Assembly: GCA_963969595.1 (NCBI GenBank)
Contig: OZ018417.1
Location: forward strand, 12,960,501 to 13,024,500
Direction: 5' to 3'
DNA length: 64,000 bases
Origin: Neckera pumila
Lineage: Eukaryota > Streptophyta > Bryopsida > Hypnales > Neckeraceae
The translations under genes and the position numbers were made by a program. The notes beneath the pieces were generated by a model, which ran no database searches, was not told the origin of the DNA, and worked only from the letters and a program-made list of their open reading frames with translations. This document shows positions 11,532 to 24,458 of this stretch, in pieces; the first letter of the stretch is position 1; each line of letters starts with the position of its first letter.

Positions 11532-12333
11532 TCATTTAAGGTATTGATATCGTAGGAATAAGTTATGAAGCTTCAAAGTTTCATTACATCAACCAAACAT
11601 TTTGTTTTTCTTGCACAAATTCATCATGCTAACAAGCATGTTCATTAATTTGAAGGACTTATTTTTGTTCATGTATTTAGTCTAGGCTATTGGCTTTCGG
11701 GTGTGGTAAATTGGGATAAGCTTTAAATGTGTCGAGCATTAGGTCCTCCTTAGGCAGTATGCATGTCTTCAAACGTTTGAAAATGACTGAAAGACATCTT
11801 CTTGATAAGGTGGAAATAAAATCCAAAAGGCCTCTAGAATAGAGAAAGCCAAACAAAATATGTATCGGATAGTGGCCATACTTCTAATTTTCATAGTTCC
11901 AAATTCAAAATTTCCCTGGATTCTATGCTCTTGACTTCATTAATCCAACAATCTAGCATTATCTATAAATTATTTCCACCTAAACTTGGGGACCCATCAT
12001 CCATGCCTGTCAAGCCCCCATGCCATGTTATGCATCTATTCAATCCACTTACCATAAAAAAAAAGGCAAGAAATCAATAAATGAACATAAAGCAAGCCGG
12101 CACCCTTGTGAAAATTCCAGACTTTTATTTGCTACCTCTCTCATATTCTTAATATACCTAAGAGGGAGGCACCTCAGAGGCTTTAACTACTTAAATCAAA
12201 GATATTGGAGCAAAAATTGTTGATGCTTTTCACCTTAGAAAGGAAAAAATAAATCAAGGCTAAAATATTATTTTGAAGGGCAATATCTTTGTAGGTTGGA
12301 CATCATAAAGAAGGGTAGGATTTCCCTTTAAAT
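11532..12333. other. AT-rich stretch, nothing recognised
   Basis: No coding region or recognised repeat ends were seen. Confidence 0.5.
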
Positions 12334-12337
12334 TTAA

Positions 12338-13252
12338 CCCCTAAAGGACCATTATCGGTTCAGCAAACATTTGGGATTTCGGGCATGTACCTACGAGCTG
12401 AAATTTTGTTGTGATTTTTTGAAACTTTTTTTGAAGATAGAAAAAGTGATAAGCTTTGTGGAAATATAATTTTTTTCATAATTGGTGCTCGGAAAAAAAA
12501 GTTATGACCAAATAAGCTCAAAACAGGGGACGGCGGGTAGCAAAAAAAAAAAGACAAAAATTTGAACTTTTTTTTTAATATTTTTTTTCTCATAGATTAT
12601 ATTTTTGTCTATTTGGAAAGCTTTGATTCATTTCATTTTGATTTGTTATGAGAAAGTTATGGACATTCTTGTTTTTTGGGCAGTTAGAGCATCTTTTTGA
12701 AAAAAATAACTTCTAGGATGCATTTCTGAATGCAATTTTTCAAATTTTCAGGGTTTTTTATTCATGGTTTATATTACTTGATAGATCAATCTCACCATTG
12801 AGATTAGTGAATTTTAATTCCATCTAAAATATATGAATATTTTAGATTTTCCTTCTATCTTGTAAATACTTCTACTTAATAATTTTTTTAAGAATGATAA
12901 GTAAGTTTTTTTGAATTTTTTTTTCCCTAGACTCTCAACTCAATTCTCCACTACAAAGATTTAAAGCTCAAAACTCCGTAATGCAAAAATTTTAAGTTAA
13001 AAATGTTCAAAGTCAAAAAATCTAGTCCCGCAATGTGTTGAAAAACTTATTTTTTTCACTTTAAATACAGATATTTTGCAATCTGTGCGGTCAAAAATTT
13101 TGAAATTTTTTCCACACTCTCTAACTAGTTAGGTGTAAGATCCTATAGTAAGATGTGAAAAAAAAACATTTTTCAACTTTTTTTACTTTTTGCTATAGAA
13201 ATGGCAGTTTTGAGTGTTTTTTGGCAGAAAAAGGGCCTCGGTATTTTAGGGG
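12338..13252. mobile_element. TTAA-flanked piggyBac-type MITE, family A (copy A1)
   Basis: It starts with CCCCTAAAGGACCATTATCG after TTAA (12334-12337). It ends with TTTTAGGGG before TTAA (13253-13256). It is 915 bp, AT-rich and has no coding capacity. The internal order matches copies at 22785, 35487 and 60587, for example 'caatctcaccattgagatta' and 'agaaagttatggacattctt'. TTAA target duplication with CCC-starting ends is the signature of the piggyBac superfamily. Confidence 0.85.
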
Positions 13253-13256
13253 TTAA

Positions 13257-14189
13257 CCCCTAAAGCCCTAAACATGCTTTTTTGAGAACATAGCGTTTTT
13301 AGGCAGCTCACTACAAGCGGAGTTTTTAATTTTTTTCTTTGAAATTTTCATACAATATTTTTCCGAGGAGTAGCTTTAAGGCCCAACAATTTTCATAACT
13401 TTTGACTACATGATTAAAAAGTTATTGCATAATATGTCATTTTCATTGCTCGGCGGGCAGCCCGGGCAGCAAAAAAAACTTCTTTAAAAATCACTTTTAA
13501 AAAAAATAAAAATTTGAAATTGGTTCTCTAGATTTATATGTACACGGGAAGCTTTGAATCATTCCATTTGGATTAACGAGTCAAAAGTTATGAGGATTCT
13601 TAGTTTGAGGGTAGTTATGGAATCTCAACTCTAAAATAAACTTTGAAGTCCTTTATATGACTCAATTTTCATTATTCTTGAATAAAACAAAAAACATTGG
13701 GTGTATATTGTTTATTATAGCATTTCAACTTCTGGGATTGGCATTTTTCAATTCTATAATTAAATTCTTGACAATTTAGTATTATGAATCATTCTCTACC
13801 TCTTCCTACTTATTATTTTTTTCCTATATGTTGCACAATTCTAGATGATCTGAAAATTTTCAAGGATGTAGCTAACTTGCCTTGAAGAGTGAATCCAAAG
13901 AGTAACCACCATTTTGGACATTTTTTCATACAAATGTGACCTTGTGAAGGGCAGCTGCCCGGATTTCTGCAGTGATTAAAGGATTTTTGTCAATTCAAAC
14001 ACTATAATTTTGCAATCTACATGGTGGAAAATTCTGAAATTTTTTCCACGTCTTCTTAAACTAGTGTACTACAAGATCCCACGGTTACATGTGTTCAAAA
14101 ATGTTTTTTTTTCCAAAATTGGATACTTGTATTAGAAATGGCAGTTTTGGAGAGGTTTTGGTGAAAACATAGTCAAAAACCTTTAGGGG
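13257..14189. mobile_element. TTAA-flanked piggyBac-type MITE, family B (copy B1)
   Basis: It begins CCCCTAAAGCCCTAAACATG directly after the TTAA that ends A1. It finishes CCTTTAGGGG before TTAA (14190-14193). It is 933 bp. The interior matches the element at 24953-25842 ('gggattggcatttttcaa', 'ataaactttgaagtc', 'tataattaaattcttga'). The last 250 bp resemble family A, so the families share a right end. Confidence 0.85.
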
Positions 14190-14193
14190 TTAA

Positions 14194-16630
14194 GGCCTAT
14201 TTTGGGGAGACAATTGTTTCACTTGTTTGCTTTTAGTAATTTTTTGTCCCGAGATTCTTGTTCATTTTCCTTTGCATTGTACCAATCATTGTTCCCTTAG
14301 TTAGTTAGTGACTAATTTTACCTTAAACAAGGATTTGATTTATTCTTTGCAAAGTCTCTACTAGGTGGTGGCCCGTGAGTCTTCTTTTGTTTTGCACTCT
14401 TTGGGGCTTCAGGCTTACCAAATTTAGAGCATCATCTAAATTGACACTCAGCATTTTGATTCAACATAGTAAGTTTATTGTGACCCTGTAGCAACTTGTA
14501 GTTTGGTTGGGTGAAGTGCATTGTGCCACTTTCAAATCCATTGACGGCTAGATGTTTGTCCAAGTACCATGTTTTGGCCATGGTGGCATCTTAAATTAGC
14601 TTGACTATGGGGAAGCAAATTAGACAAGTTTAAATAAAGTTTTGTTGTGGAAAATACTCTATACAAAAAAATCGATAAAATTGTCCTGAGCAAGGTTGGA
14701 TTTGATGTGCAACAAAACCTAAAAAGAAGGTGCTATCTTTATATTGGATCAAAATTTTAGATAAATCAGGGTCCTCACGCAGCATGTCAGCAATAGTGTA
14801 GCAATTCATACAGCCTATTAATGATGCTCTTGGTCCCCCTTTTGATTTCTTTAGAGGTCCCCTTCTATTTGGACTTTGGACACACCTTCATCCTCATGTG
14901 GTGGCCTTATTGGTTTTAGACTTGATTTCCTAGGAATCTTTGCAACTTGTTACAGTATTTTTTCCAATTCAAGCCTAAAGGAGGTATTGAACTCAATTAG
15001 AGTAGTTTAAAGTTTAAAGGTCACACTTCAATCTACACTCTTTGCATGAATTAAAGAAAAAATTAGTAGTGATTCTTATTTTGAGAGTTGAATGAGGATT
15101 TCAACTTAGATAAAACATGATTTTGTTTTTGTTTGAATAAGTTAAAACATTTCAAAGTTTGATGCTATCTGATAGAAGGTGAACATTACAATGAATTCTA
15201 AATAATGAACTACATTGCTTTATGAATTGGAAAACATAAGAAGTTTGTGGTGAAGTTGTTTTTGAGAAGAAGAGTAATCTGCACTCAACCAAGAAAAAAC
15301 AATAGTAATTTAGAAGAGGGTAGTCTGCAACTTCTAAATACAATCATAAATACTTTTTGGAAGAAGGATAATCCAATCTTAATTGAAAAAGACCAAGTTC
15401 TAATACAACTTTAGTGAAAAAGCCAAATACTAACTATTCCCAACCTTCTCTATGTCAAAATACAAATATAAGACCTAAAACACAATTTCTTCAATAGTTC
15501 CAAAACTTTAAACGCTATAACTTTTGGAACAATAGTTCAAATCTTGTTTTTTTAAGAGAGATGATAAAAGACTTTAATAAAAAATCTACATACCAATTTT
15601 CAGAACAATCGGACACTTGGTTTCTTTCCTATGATAAGAAACTTGAAAGCAAAATTTGAATGAAGTCTTGACAAATTGTTGAAGACATTATAAACACAAG
15701 ACCAATGGATATTTTGCAAGACAAGATCAAATCTTAACCCCTCAAGAACTAAGAGGACACAATGTGCGCTCTTCAAATTTTTGATGGCAAATTCTCGGTA
15801 GGGTGACATAAATCATAGTACTTTGTAAACTAGAGACTTATAGGACAATAAGTTGACATACATGTTATATTTTCTGATTTTCAAAATTTCTATGTGTGAA
15901 GTATTTAAAAATTTTATTTTGTCTAATAGGGACAGAGAGCAAACAAAATTTTCTTAAATGAAAGAAATAGTGGAAATGGAAAAAAACATTTGGACATTCC
16001 TAATTTAAATTCTGCAAAAAATGAACTGGGCCTAGAGAAAAAAAATTCAAAGTTGTAGTTTTAGCAATTTTAAATATATAAGGTTCAAGCTCTTGTGATT
16101 AAAAATACAAAAGTAATTAGAATGGTTCAAATTTATTTGAAGATGTTCCAAAAAATATGCTAATAATATGAATTATTAAATTTAAAATAATCATATATAT
16201 ATAATTTTTTTTAAATTTTGTAGGAAATAATTGATTAGTTTTGGCTTTTTATATGAAAATGTTTACAAATTTTGGAGTTTTTTTTTTCTAATAGTTTTAA
16301 ATTAAAAAATATCATGCTTGCCTTAGATTCCAATATAATTTTTTTGGAGGGGTGAAAAAGCATTATTTATCTTCTTATAATTTTTCTTCCCCCAAAATTG
16401 TGTTTTTTGCCTATAAAGGTAATCATCCAAAATTATTTTAAATCTAAAAATACAACAATCAATATTTTCAACAATTAATTCCATGTGATTTAGATAAAGT
16501 AAGTTTTACTTTTGTACAATTTTAATTAAAAAAATTCAAGCACATCCATGAGCAAAAGAATATCAAAGTTGTATTATTCATTGAAAACCTCCACTATCAA
16601 AAAGTTGTTGGGCCTTGAGTAGTTAAACCC
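14194..16630. other. AT-rich stretch, nothing recognised
   Basis: No supported gene or paired terminal repeats in 2.4 kb. Short open frames are chance. Confidence 0.5.
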
Positions 16631-16960
16631 TTAATCCCTAAATGCCCAAGGCCTATTTTGGGCTTCTTGGAATTTGCTCTAAATTGAACAAACTGCCAAC
16701 ATTTTGATAGGTTGTATCAATTTTTTTTTAATTATAACCATACAAATTCAAACTGGACATATTAGAGATCTCATAGGAAAAGAAAATACAACAATATCAC
16801 TTATGGAGTTAAAGATTATAATGTGTGACCATGAGGGGTGCTAAAATTACAAAAATCTTTCAATTATCTTTACACAAGTCAAATCTAAAAAATTGGTGAC
16901 CAAAAAATATGAGGTCAAAGGGCTAACTTGTATAACCCTGATCAATTTATGGCTTCTTAA

Positions 16961-19900
16961 CCCCTGAACGTCCTGAAGGCCCTCTGTAGCCTTAAATGTC
17001 AACTTTTCACATATTTGCGTACTTTGGAGCCTAAATTAGGATTTCCAGTGCACAACAAAGTTGAAGCGGCTACAAAATTACGTTGGAAGCTTTCTTGCAC
17101 GCCCAAAAATACAAAGTAGAACGCTCACACTTGAGCAGAATACGCAAAATGGAATACAATAAACGACGAGTGTGTATGCTTGATTGGGTAGGTCAAGCTC
17201 TGCAAACGTGTCTATATTTGTTGTCAAAGAGGAGGCGGGAGAGTGGGACTTTTGGTGGGAGATGTCAGCTTTTGATTCCACTACGACAAAGGAGGCTCGG
17301 TCCGCCACAATTGCAAACAAAATTGAGATGGCAATATACAGGGGATTACACGGTGCAATTTTGATGATGGAGCGGTGTGTTTGTATGTAGTGGGACTCAT
17401 TAGGGATTGTGAACTACTTTATTTCCTCCCGCGACACAGAGGGCTGCAATGATTGTTGAAACTGGAATTCGGCGCACTAGCACAAAGACGTTGCCATTAC
17501 TCATTGCAAGTTCCAATGGGTGGTTTTTCACAAGTGCGCTGCCATGTGCGGGAGGCAGATATACTGATCACATCTCCAATATGCAGCTATCGGGTGTGCT
17601 ATAAGAGGAGGCAAAGGTTTTAGGCCATTGGGCGAATTTGCAAGGTGCGAGCTTAAGGCAAGCGAGGCAAATTGTAGTGCTATTAGATGCAAACTGGATG
17701 CGCAGCCTTCCACTGCCTCCGCGTATTCATAGACGACTAGATACTCCGGATTACCTCTGGTTTCGCTACTTCTTCAGGAGACACGTTGAGCACATTCTGA
17801 AGTGGACGACAAGGCGAGAGGAAAGCGACCCCGACGGGTTTGGAAGCAAGGTCAACACTCTCATCAGGGAGAGGTTATTTCTCGACCCACAACTCCCTGG
17901 CAATGGCGCGATTCAGATCCATGGTGAAGAAGCGCGGGGAGTATCGTCAGCCGGACAAAGCCAAAGAAGCTCCTGCAACAACCGAGATGGGCATGGACAG
18001 CAAAGCCATGGATATAGCGGAGACGACGGAATTTGCGATGCCACTGCAAGTGAGCAACTCGATCCTGCCAGAGTCGACTCCACTCAGTCAGGCGGACCTT
18101 CAAGAGGTACTCAACCTTGTGGCTGCAATCGAGGCGGGTCCCCCCTCGGGAGCCAAGAGTGTCCACTGACACCACCACAGAGTCCGGACATCCCAGCCTA
18201 CATTTGGGAGCATATAAGCTTGTCAATGGAAGAGGGTCCAGAATGTTTGCTTTCCACTTTGGAGATACGCCTTTATCATCGCTGATGTCCCAAGACCCCC
18301 CCAGTATCTTGGTCAATTGGGAATAGTTGAAGTAGGCTATCCGTGGAAAACTGAGCCGCAGTCAAAGAAGAGAAGGTGGAGCAAGAAGGTGCATAGAAGA
18401 TCCGGCACAGAGCACTGCAGCAAATGATGCTGGAGGACGAGGTAGTGGCCACAAGCAAAGGAGTGGGAGTCGAATGAGCTGCGCCCCTGATGGCCAAGCT
18501 ATCCACAGAGCTGTGTTGGCGCCTCTTGGGTGGGAGCCACCTAAGATTGGGACGCAACAGAGAAGCCCAGTTAACCTGCAGCCACGAATCTCAGGCGTAG
18601 GTGATGCAATTGCATTGGCCGGGGACTGGGACTTCATTGCGAACATTGTGGGAACATTTGAAGTACCCCTGCCAGTGGAGGCTGTGATACCATAGGCGTC
18701 ACAACTACGTGTACAAGCCGAGGACTTTCGCTTGATAGCGCGAGAGGATGTACGCTGCTTCACCCTCGGAACAAGTCCACCGGAGGCACTCCTTCCAGAT
18801 CCGGTGCATTTGCTGAATGAGCATGCTCTACTGGACAACCGCCCTTTTCTGGAGACTGTGCACGTGACTGTGACACCCCAAACGTTAGACATCAACCCGG
18901 GCCTTGTAGGCAATGAATATGGAGTCAGTGGCATTGTGGTCTCTCGATTCTATCACCACGTCACTGGCACGCCCATGTTCCAAGTGGACTTTGGTGGTGT
19001 CATTTGGGCTAGGTCTGTCCGTGTCTGTGACAATGCTGTGGACAACAGCCATGCATTCAACGGAATGCAGCGCATATTGTTTGCCAACGATGAAGATCAT
19101 GCAGGCGGCAACATACACCCATCTGAGCCCATAGTGGAAGACGAGTCTGAAGATGACCTTGAATGGGAAAGAGCATACAAAGATATCTATGGCGAGGAAG
19201 TGGATGGTGGGAGCAGCTTTGATTGCGAGGCTCCATTGTTCACTGAAGATTCGTTGTAAGAGTTAGGCCTCTACAATAACATTGAAGACGTCTCAAATTG
19301 GCCATTTGAACGACTATTTGCAGACGACTAGTGGCTGGATCAATCCATCACGCTGGTGCACAATACTGATAACTTCTCCGGACCTGTACCAGGTCCAACA
19401 TCAGCTGTTGCATTGCAGCCGACTGATTACTTCCTTTGATTTTGGCCTCCAGAGATTCTATAGCACGTTGTTGACAAGACAAATAGGTACCGCTGCACTC
19501 TTATATGGTGAAACTTGCGGTTTTGTAGTCTTTAGTTCTATTTGCAGGCAATTGTGACTTTTTGGTCTTACGTCCGGCATGCAAACAGTTGCAATTTTGT
19601 GGTCTTGTTTATGCCTCTTCTTCTCTCCAAATACAAAAATGGAAGAGTAGGCAATGCAGTTGGGATGCCTGTAATAGCTGTCTGCCTCTCCGAGATGTAG
19701 ATAAGGAGTGGGGGGTATGACATCTTCTTCAGTTGTTCGGTGTTGTAGCATTCTTTTAGGTACAGCAGTGAAGGATGCTACTGATGCAATTCCCTTGTGT
19801 ATTGTGACATCATTTGCTGAAGGTATGCAGTCCAGCCCTCACAGTGGAACCTAGCTGTGACAAATGGACGCGCCGACTAGACGCCACTTGACACCGAGGA

Positions 19901-22468
19901 GCTCCTGGCCTAGTTTGGCGTTCTTATACTGATGGGGTTGAAGGAATTTCCAAACATCAGATGTTACTGGGACCGCCGGCCATTCTACAATTGTCTGCTC
20001 ATCTCCCAAGCAATGCCAAAGAAGCGGTTTGAGGCAATCATTTGCTGCTTACATTTGGTGAACAATGAAGCGCTTATGACCGACTGAGCAGACCCGGCGT
20101 TTGACAAGTTGGCAAAGGTGCGTTGGCTCTGTGAATTGTTCACATGCATGTCTCATACTCTTTACAACAATGAGCGAGTGTTGACAGTCGACAAGATTAT
20201 GATCCCATACAAGGGTTGCTTCTGTAACATCCGCCAATATATGAAGTCCAAACTTGTCAAATTCAGTGTGAAGGTTTGGGCATTGGCAAATTCCAAGAGC
20301 AAGTATGGAACTTGGACCTTTTCTTGCAAATTAATTTGGTTTTCATTATTGCTTGTTCACATTGTACCTCAACAGTGCATTGATTTGTGACTGTTGACGT
20401 AACTCTCGCTGCAGGTATGTCTCAAATGTTATTGACTACTTGGGAGTCGATGATGCCCGTACTGAGGGGGGCTTTGTTGGAGAGGATGCAATTCTCTCCG
20501 CCATTTCAAGGCTTGAAGGGCGCGGCCAAGTCATCATAATCAATAACTTTTTCATGTCCCCGCGACTCTTCAGTGAGCTCCTACAATGTGGCTTCTGGGC
20601 AACTAGTACTTGTCGCAAGACTAGGAAGGGATTCCCATCCAGTGTTGCTGGATTTGCCAAATGGATCTGCCTGAGCGAGGTCACCTTGTGCTGAAGATGC
20701 ATCAAAGCCGGAAGATAGCAGCCATTTGTTGGATGGATGCAAAGCCCATCTTCCTCTTGTCCATGGTGTGTGATCCAATTGGAGAGGATTCATATGCGGG
20801 CCATAGGGTTGGGAACAGGAGCAAGTAGAATTCCCCACATTTTTGATTCTCCTGCAATACTAAGCCAGGATCTGTGGTGTGGACATTGTGGATCAACAAC
20901 GGTAGGAGTATAGCACCCAATTGCACTTCCACAAGTGGTGGCATTGGATCTTCATATTCATTTTAGATTCCCAGTTACTAGATTCTTACATCCTCTATGC
21001 AGCCGATTGCCGTGCCTTGGGGCTGCCTTTGCATTAGCGACTTTTATAGCACTACAGCCTTGCCGAGGACTTGCTTGAGCCTCGGATGTACGCTAGCTGG
21101 ATTCGAGGACCCTTTTGGAACTTGGTAGCAGGTGGACTCCATTTCAGTTCCAAACACCCCATGCTCTGTCGGCAATGTGGAGTGTGCGGTCAAAGGACCC
21201 ACCGACTGTGCCCTAGCTGAGGAGGCATCTTCTAGTGCGAGGGAGTGTGCTTTCAGGTAGTGCACACCCAATGCGGATATGTTCCCAACATGCGCGCTGG
21301 AGTTGTGTAGTATGAAATGTTGCATCTTTGATGGGTTGGGAGTATGGGCGGAAGGGGGGCGATGTTGGGTGTGGGGCGTGTGTGTGTTATTGTTGCTTTT
21401 GGGATCCCTGTTTAGGTGGGCCACCATATGAAGACTTATATCACTTGGTGTGGGAGGAGCAACTTGTCACTTGGCAATGCAAGTTTGATGGCGTATTGTA
21501 GAGTCACTCTTCCTGTGTGCCCGACTGCCATAGCGAAAGTTGTAGGGTGCCCTATTTGCAATTGCGAGGCAATTTTGTCAGTAGAGGTCACAACTGCTGG
21601 TGTCAACACTTAGAGCAGGTGGTAAATTGCGTTCTTTTGGGGGATTAGAGGTAGGGCAAAATATATCGTTGGTCTTGCTTGTGGGCCTAGTTTTGTAGAG
21701 CGCTGTAGCAATTCCACATAGATATGAAGTAGAACTCTTGCTATGAGACTTGAAAGACTACTTGTACATGATATTATGAATCAGAACTCATGAACATTGA
21801 GGCTCTTATTTCTTTGATGTGATTTCACCTTGTCATGCTCCTGTCATGTCCACCGTGCTACTGTGGACTGTTGAAAAAAATAGAGCGGTTAGAAAGGTCC
21901 CACATCCAAGAAGCACTCCCAACATGACTTCTTGGCAAAAGCGATTACACTCCCACCTTGAACACCTGCCTGGTTGTCACCGACATGGCCTGTCCAGCGA
22001 AAGAAGCAGCTCCGCTGTATGCCAACAAGAATGCTAGAGCAGGCCGTATCCAAATTTAGCCCGTCGCATTTCCGGGTGACTCGACTCCTATGCATACGGT
22101 GCTTTGAATGGCACAATTGAGAATGCGCTCCGAATTGCGAGCCAGATTTTTTCCTAATGCTTCTGACATAAAGGTAAGGCCGCATACTGGAGCGATCTCC
22201 TAACAAGTGAGGCCATAATTCTGCAGAAAATAAAAACTTGGTGCACAAGACCGCCAAACATTGGGCGTGGGCTAATTTTGCTAAAGTTGCAGGCAATGCG
22301 GTAGCAAATTGCCTCGCAATAATTTGTACGTGACCTGCAAGGCACAAGACGACAATCGGAACGACTGGAATTGCGACTTTGCATCACATCAAGCTTCTTC
22401 AAATTTGGTGGTGACTGTATTTGGCACCTACGGTATTGTATCTCTAGAGCCTGAGGGCCGTTCAAGGG
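16961..22468 (+). mobile_element. Full-length piggyBac-like transposon (decayed)
   Basis: It is 5508 bp and flanked on both sides by TTAA (16957-16960 and 22469-22472). The left end reads CCCCTGAACGTCCTG. The right end, inverted, reads CCCTTGAACGGCCCTC. Both ends thus share CCC(C/T)TGAACG followed by GGCCCTC nearby. A piggyBac-family transposase lies between them on the plus strand. The interior is less AT-rich than the surrounding DNA. The copy of family X at 44.5 kb has the uninterrupted target ('gattttgagaagcc', with TTAA expected at the junction), which confirms the insertion point. Confidence 0.9.
17903..21280 (+). pseudogene. piggyBac-type transposase (DDE_Tnp_1_7 family), inactivated
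   Basis: The sequence is read in one consistent frame from about 18474, through stops, to the C terminus. Landmarks in order: an N-terminal region with VSGIVVSRFYHHVTGTP and acidic EDESEDDLEWE (18.7-19.2 kb); GPVPGPTSAV and VDKTNRY (19.4 kb); FGVLILMGLKEFPNIRCYW (19.9 kb); LTVDKIMIPYKG with the first catalytic Asp (20.2 kb); GRGQVIIINNFFMSP, where the second catalytic Asp is Asn (20.5 kb); GVDIVDQQR with the third Asp, then FHKWWHWIFIF (20.9 kb); and a C-terminal Cys-rich finger CGVCGQRTHRLCP (21.2 kb). A 112-bp GT-AG intron at 20303-20414 joins SK to YVSNVIDYLGVDD; another begins at 19487. At least seven in-frame stops are present. The start at 17903 (MARFRSMVKK) is a guess. Confidence 0.85.
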
Positions 22469-22784
22469 TTAAAATCTACTCTACAATTTTTAAATGAATT
22501 TTGAATGTGATTTTTTCTCCAAGGTCTAGTATATTTGAGGCTCATTTCCAAGAGCTTTCAACACTACATGAAGTCAAGATTGCAATGGGTACCCTTGTAC
22601 AAAAACTTGAATAGAAAAATCACTATCATTTATTTTTAAGATTGGATTTTTGATGCTAAAATTAGACTTCAAGAAGAACTTTCTAAAAACATAAACTACT
22701 AAAAATAGCAACTCGGTTAGATTTTATTTAACATCAAACTTTTGCAAACACCAGATTTTGGTGCCTTGGGCATATAGAGGTTAA

Positions 22785-23680
22785 GGACCATTGTCACCTC
22801 GGGGACAAAATGGATTTCAAACAAGTTCCTATGACCTCAATTTTTGGCAATTTTTTTTTTAAACTTTCTCATAAGATAGAAAAATTTAATAGATTTTTGG
22901 AAATATATTTTTTATTTCAATTGGTGCCTAGGAGCAAAAGTTATGAAATCTTAAACATAATTTTTAGGTCATTGGGCAAAAGAAAAATCTACAAAAATTT
23001 GAAACAAATTTCTTTTAAATTTTTTTTTTTTTTTTTGTCTATATGTGAAGCTTTAATTCATTCCACTAGTCCATTTTGACTAATAATTAGAAAGATAAAC
23101 ATTGTTTTTTTGGGGGCAATCTAATCATCATCTTGAATGAATAACTTATAGGGTTTATTTATTATGCAATTTTCACAATTTTCCAAAAAAAAATTGATTG
23201 ATTAGGCTAAGTTTTTTGCTAGAACAATCTCACCATTGAAATTATTGTGTTTTAATCCCATTTTAGAACTATTAATGATTTGATTTTTCTCTCAATCTTG
23301 GACCTACTTCTACTCAACAATTTTTTAAAGAATGAAAATCAAATGTTTTTTTTTTTCATTTTTTCAACTCAATTCTTCAACACAAATTTCTTTTAATTCA
23401 AAGTCTGTAGTACCAAAAATTTCCACAAATGTTGGTCAAAGTCATTGGAGATTGCAGATCAACGTTTAAGAAAACTTTTTTTTTCAACTTTGAATGCAAA
23501 ATCTTCCAATTTGTGTAGTCAAACTTCAAAAAAATTTAATACAAGATTTCATATAAGTCAAATATAAGATCCTACAATTAGATTCTAAAATTTTTTTATA
23601 TTTTTTTTTCATAGGTGAACACAGCAAGAATGGTAGTTTTGAATGTTTTTTGACAACAAAATGGCCTTGGTCCTTTAGGG
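22785..23680. mobile_element. TTAA element, family A (copy A2)
   Basis: It starts GGACCATTGTCACCTCGGGG directly after the TTAA that ends X1, and lacks the usual leading CCCCTAAA. It ends GGTCCTTTAGGG before TTAA (23681-23684). It is 896 bp. The interior parallels A1 and A3 ('caatctcaccattgaaatta', 'acttctactcaacaattttt'). Confidence 0.75.
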
Positions 23681-23889
23681 TTAAATTTCAAAAATGAATA
23701 CAAGAGTATTGCTAAAATGGAAAGCTAAAAGTATAAGAGATGTATTATTGAGACTAAGCATAACTTTAGCCTCATATTCCTTTTATAGTACAATCTAGGA
23801 AACTATTAATTTGTTCATCTATGTTCAAAAGTTTTCAGAATATGAGAACCTTGACCATTCAAAAAGGAAAAAAAATAAAGCTGGTTTAA

Positions 23890-24458
23890 CATCTAAAGGA
23901 CCAGGGGGTCATCCAAATTTCCAAAATTGTAAAGATCTATTATAAAATGCAACTTAGAACAATATTTTAATGATGACTCTCAAACAAAAGTTGTAAAATA
24001 TAATTTATAAATCACACCCATACTATTGGATCAACAAATATACAAATTAATATTTTTCGATAAAATTTGGAACCCAAATTAAAAAATTCCTTTTAAATCC
24101 AATTGTAGATTGAATATTTAAGATTTTTACAAGGTTTTTTTCCTACAAGTTTAAAATGTTGGGTTCTAATTATAACAATTTTTGAAGATTTTTTATTTAT
24201 TTTCTGATTCATGTCATTTTTGAAGGGCCATTTTTTGCTCAGAAAAAGTTACTTTTTGAGGCCAAACCTCCCAAAATCTTTTGAATCATAGAATATTAGC
24301 AAAACAAAGTCTTCATAATCTATATAAAGATTAAAAATTAAAGATTAACACAAAATTCTTCAAACAAAATTGATGGATGAAAAAACACGTTTTGGTGATT
24401 TTTGCAATGTGTTTCTATTCATTCATTGTTCAAAATCTACACTCATAGTCCTTAAGGG
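23890..24458 (-). mobile_element. TTAA element, family C (copy C1)
   Basis: It starts CATCTAAAGGACCAGGGGG after TTAA (23886-23889) and ends near 'agtccttaaggg'. It is 569 bp. Its sequence is the reverse complement of the 566-bp element at 44853-45418 over its whole length, including 'atgactctcaaacaa' and 'tttccaaaattgt'. No coding capacity. Confidence 0.75.

Larger units (their letters stand above)
16635..22780. mobile_element. TTAA element, family X (copy X1), split by a piggyBac insertion
   Basis: It starts TCCCTAAATGCCCAAGGCC after TTAA (16631-16634). It ends with a related inverted sequence, CCTTGGGCATATAGAGG, before TTAA (22781-22784). Without the 5.5 kb insertion it would be about 634 bp. 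Its left part (16635-16956) and right part (22473-22780) both match the second copy X2 at 44289-45465, where they are continuous. That shows the two parts are halves of one element. Confidence 0.8.

Noticed and set aside
11299..11547. Open frames with repeated KQTN or VCLF residues
   Set aside because: They are produced by the (AAAC)n tract and the repeat core.
17864..18934. Overlapping minus-strand open frames in the piggyBac element
   Set aside because: They lie opposite the recognised plus-strand transposase and come from its GC-richer composition.
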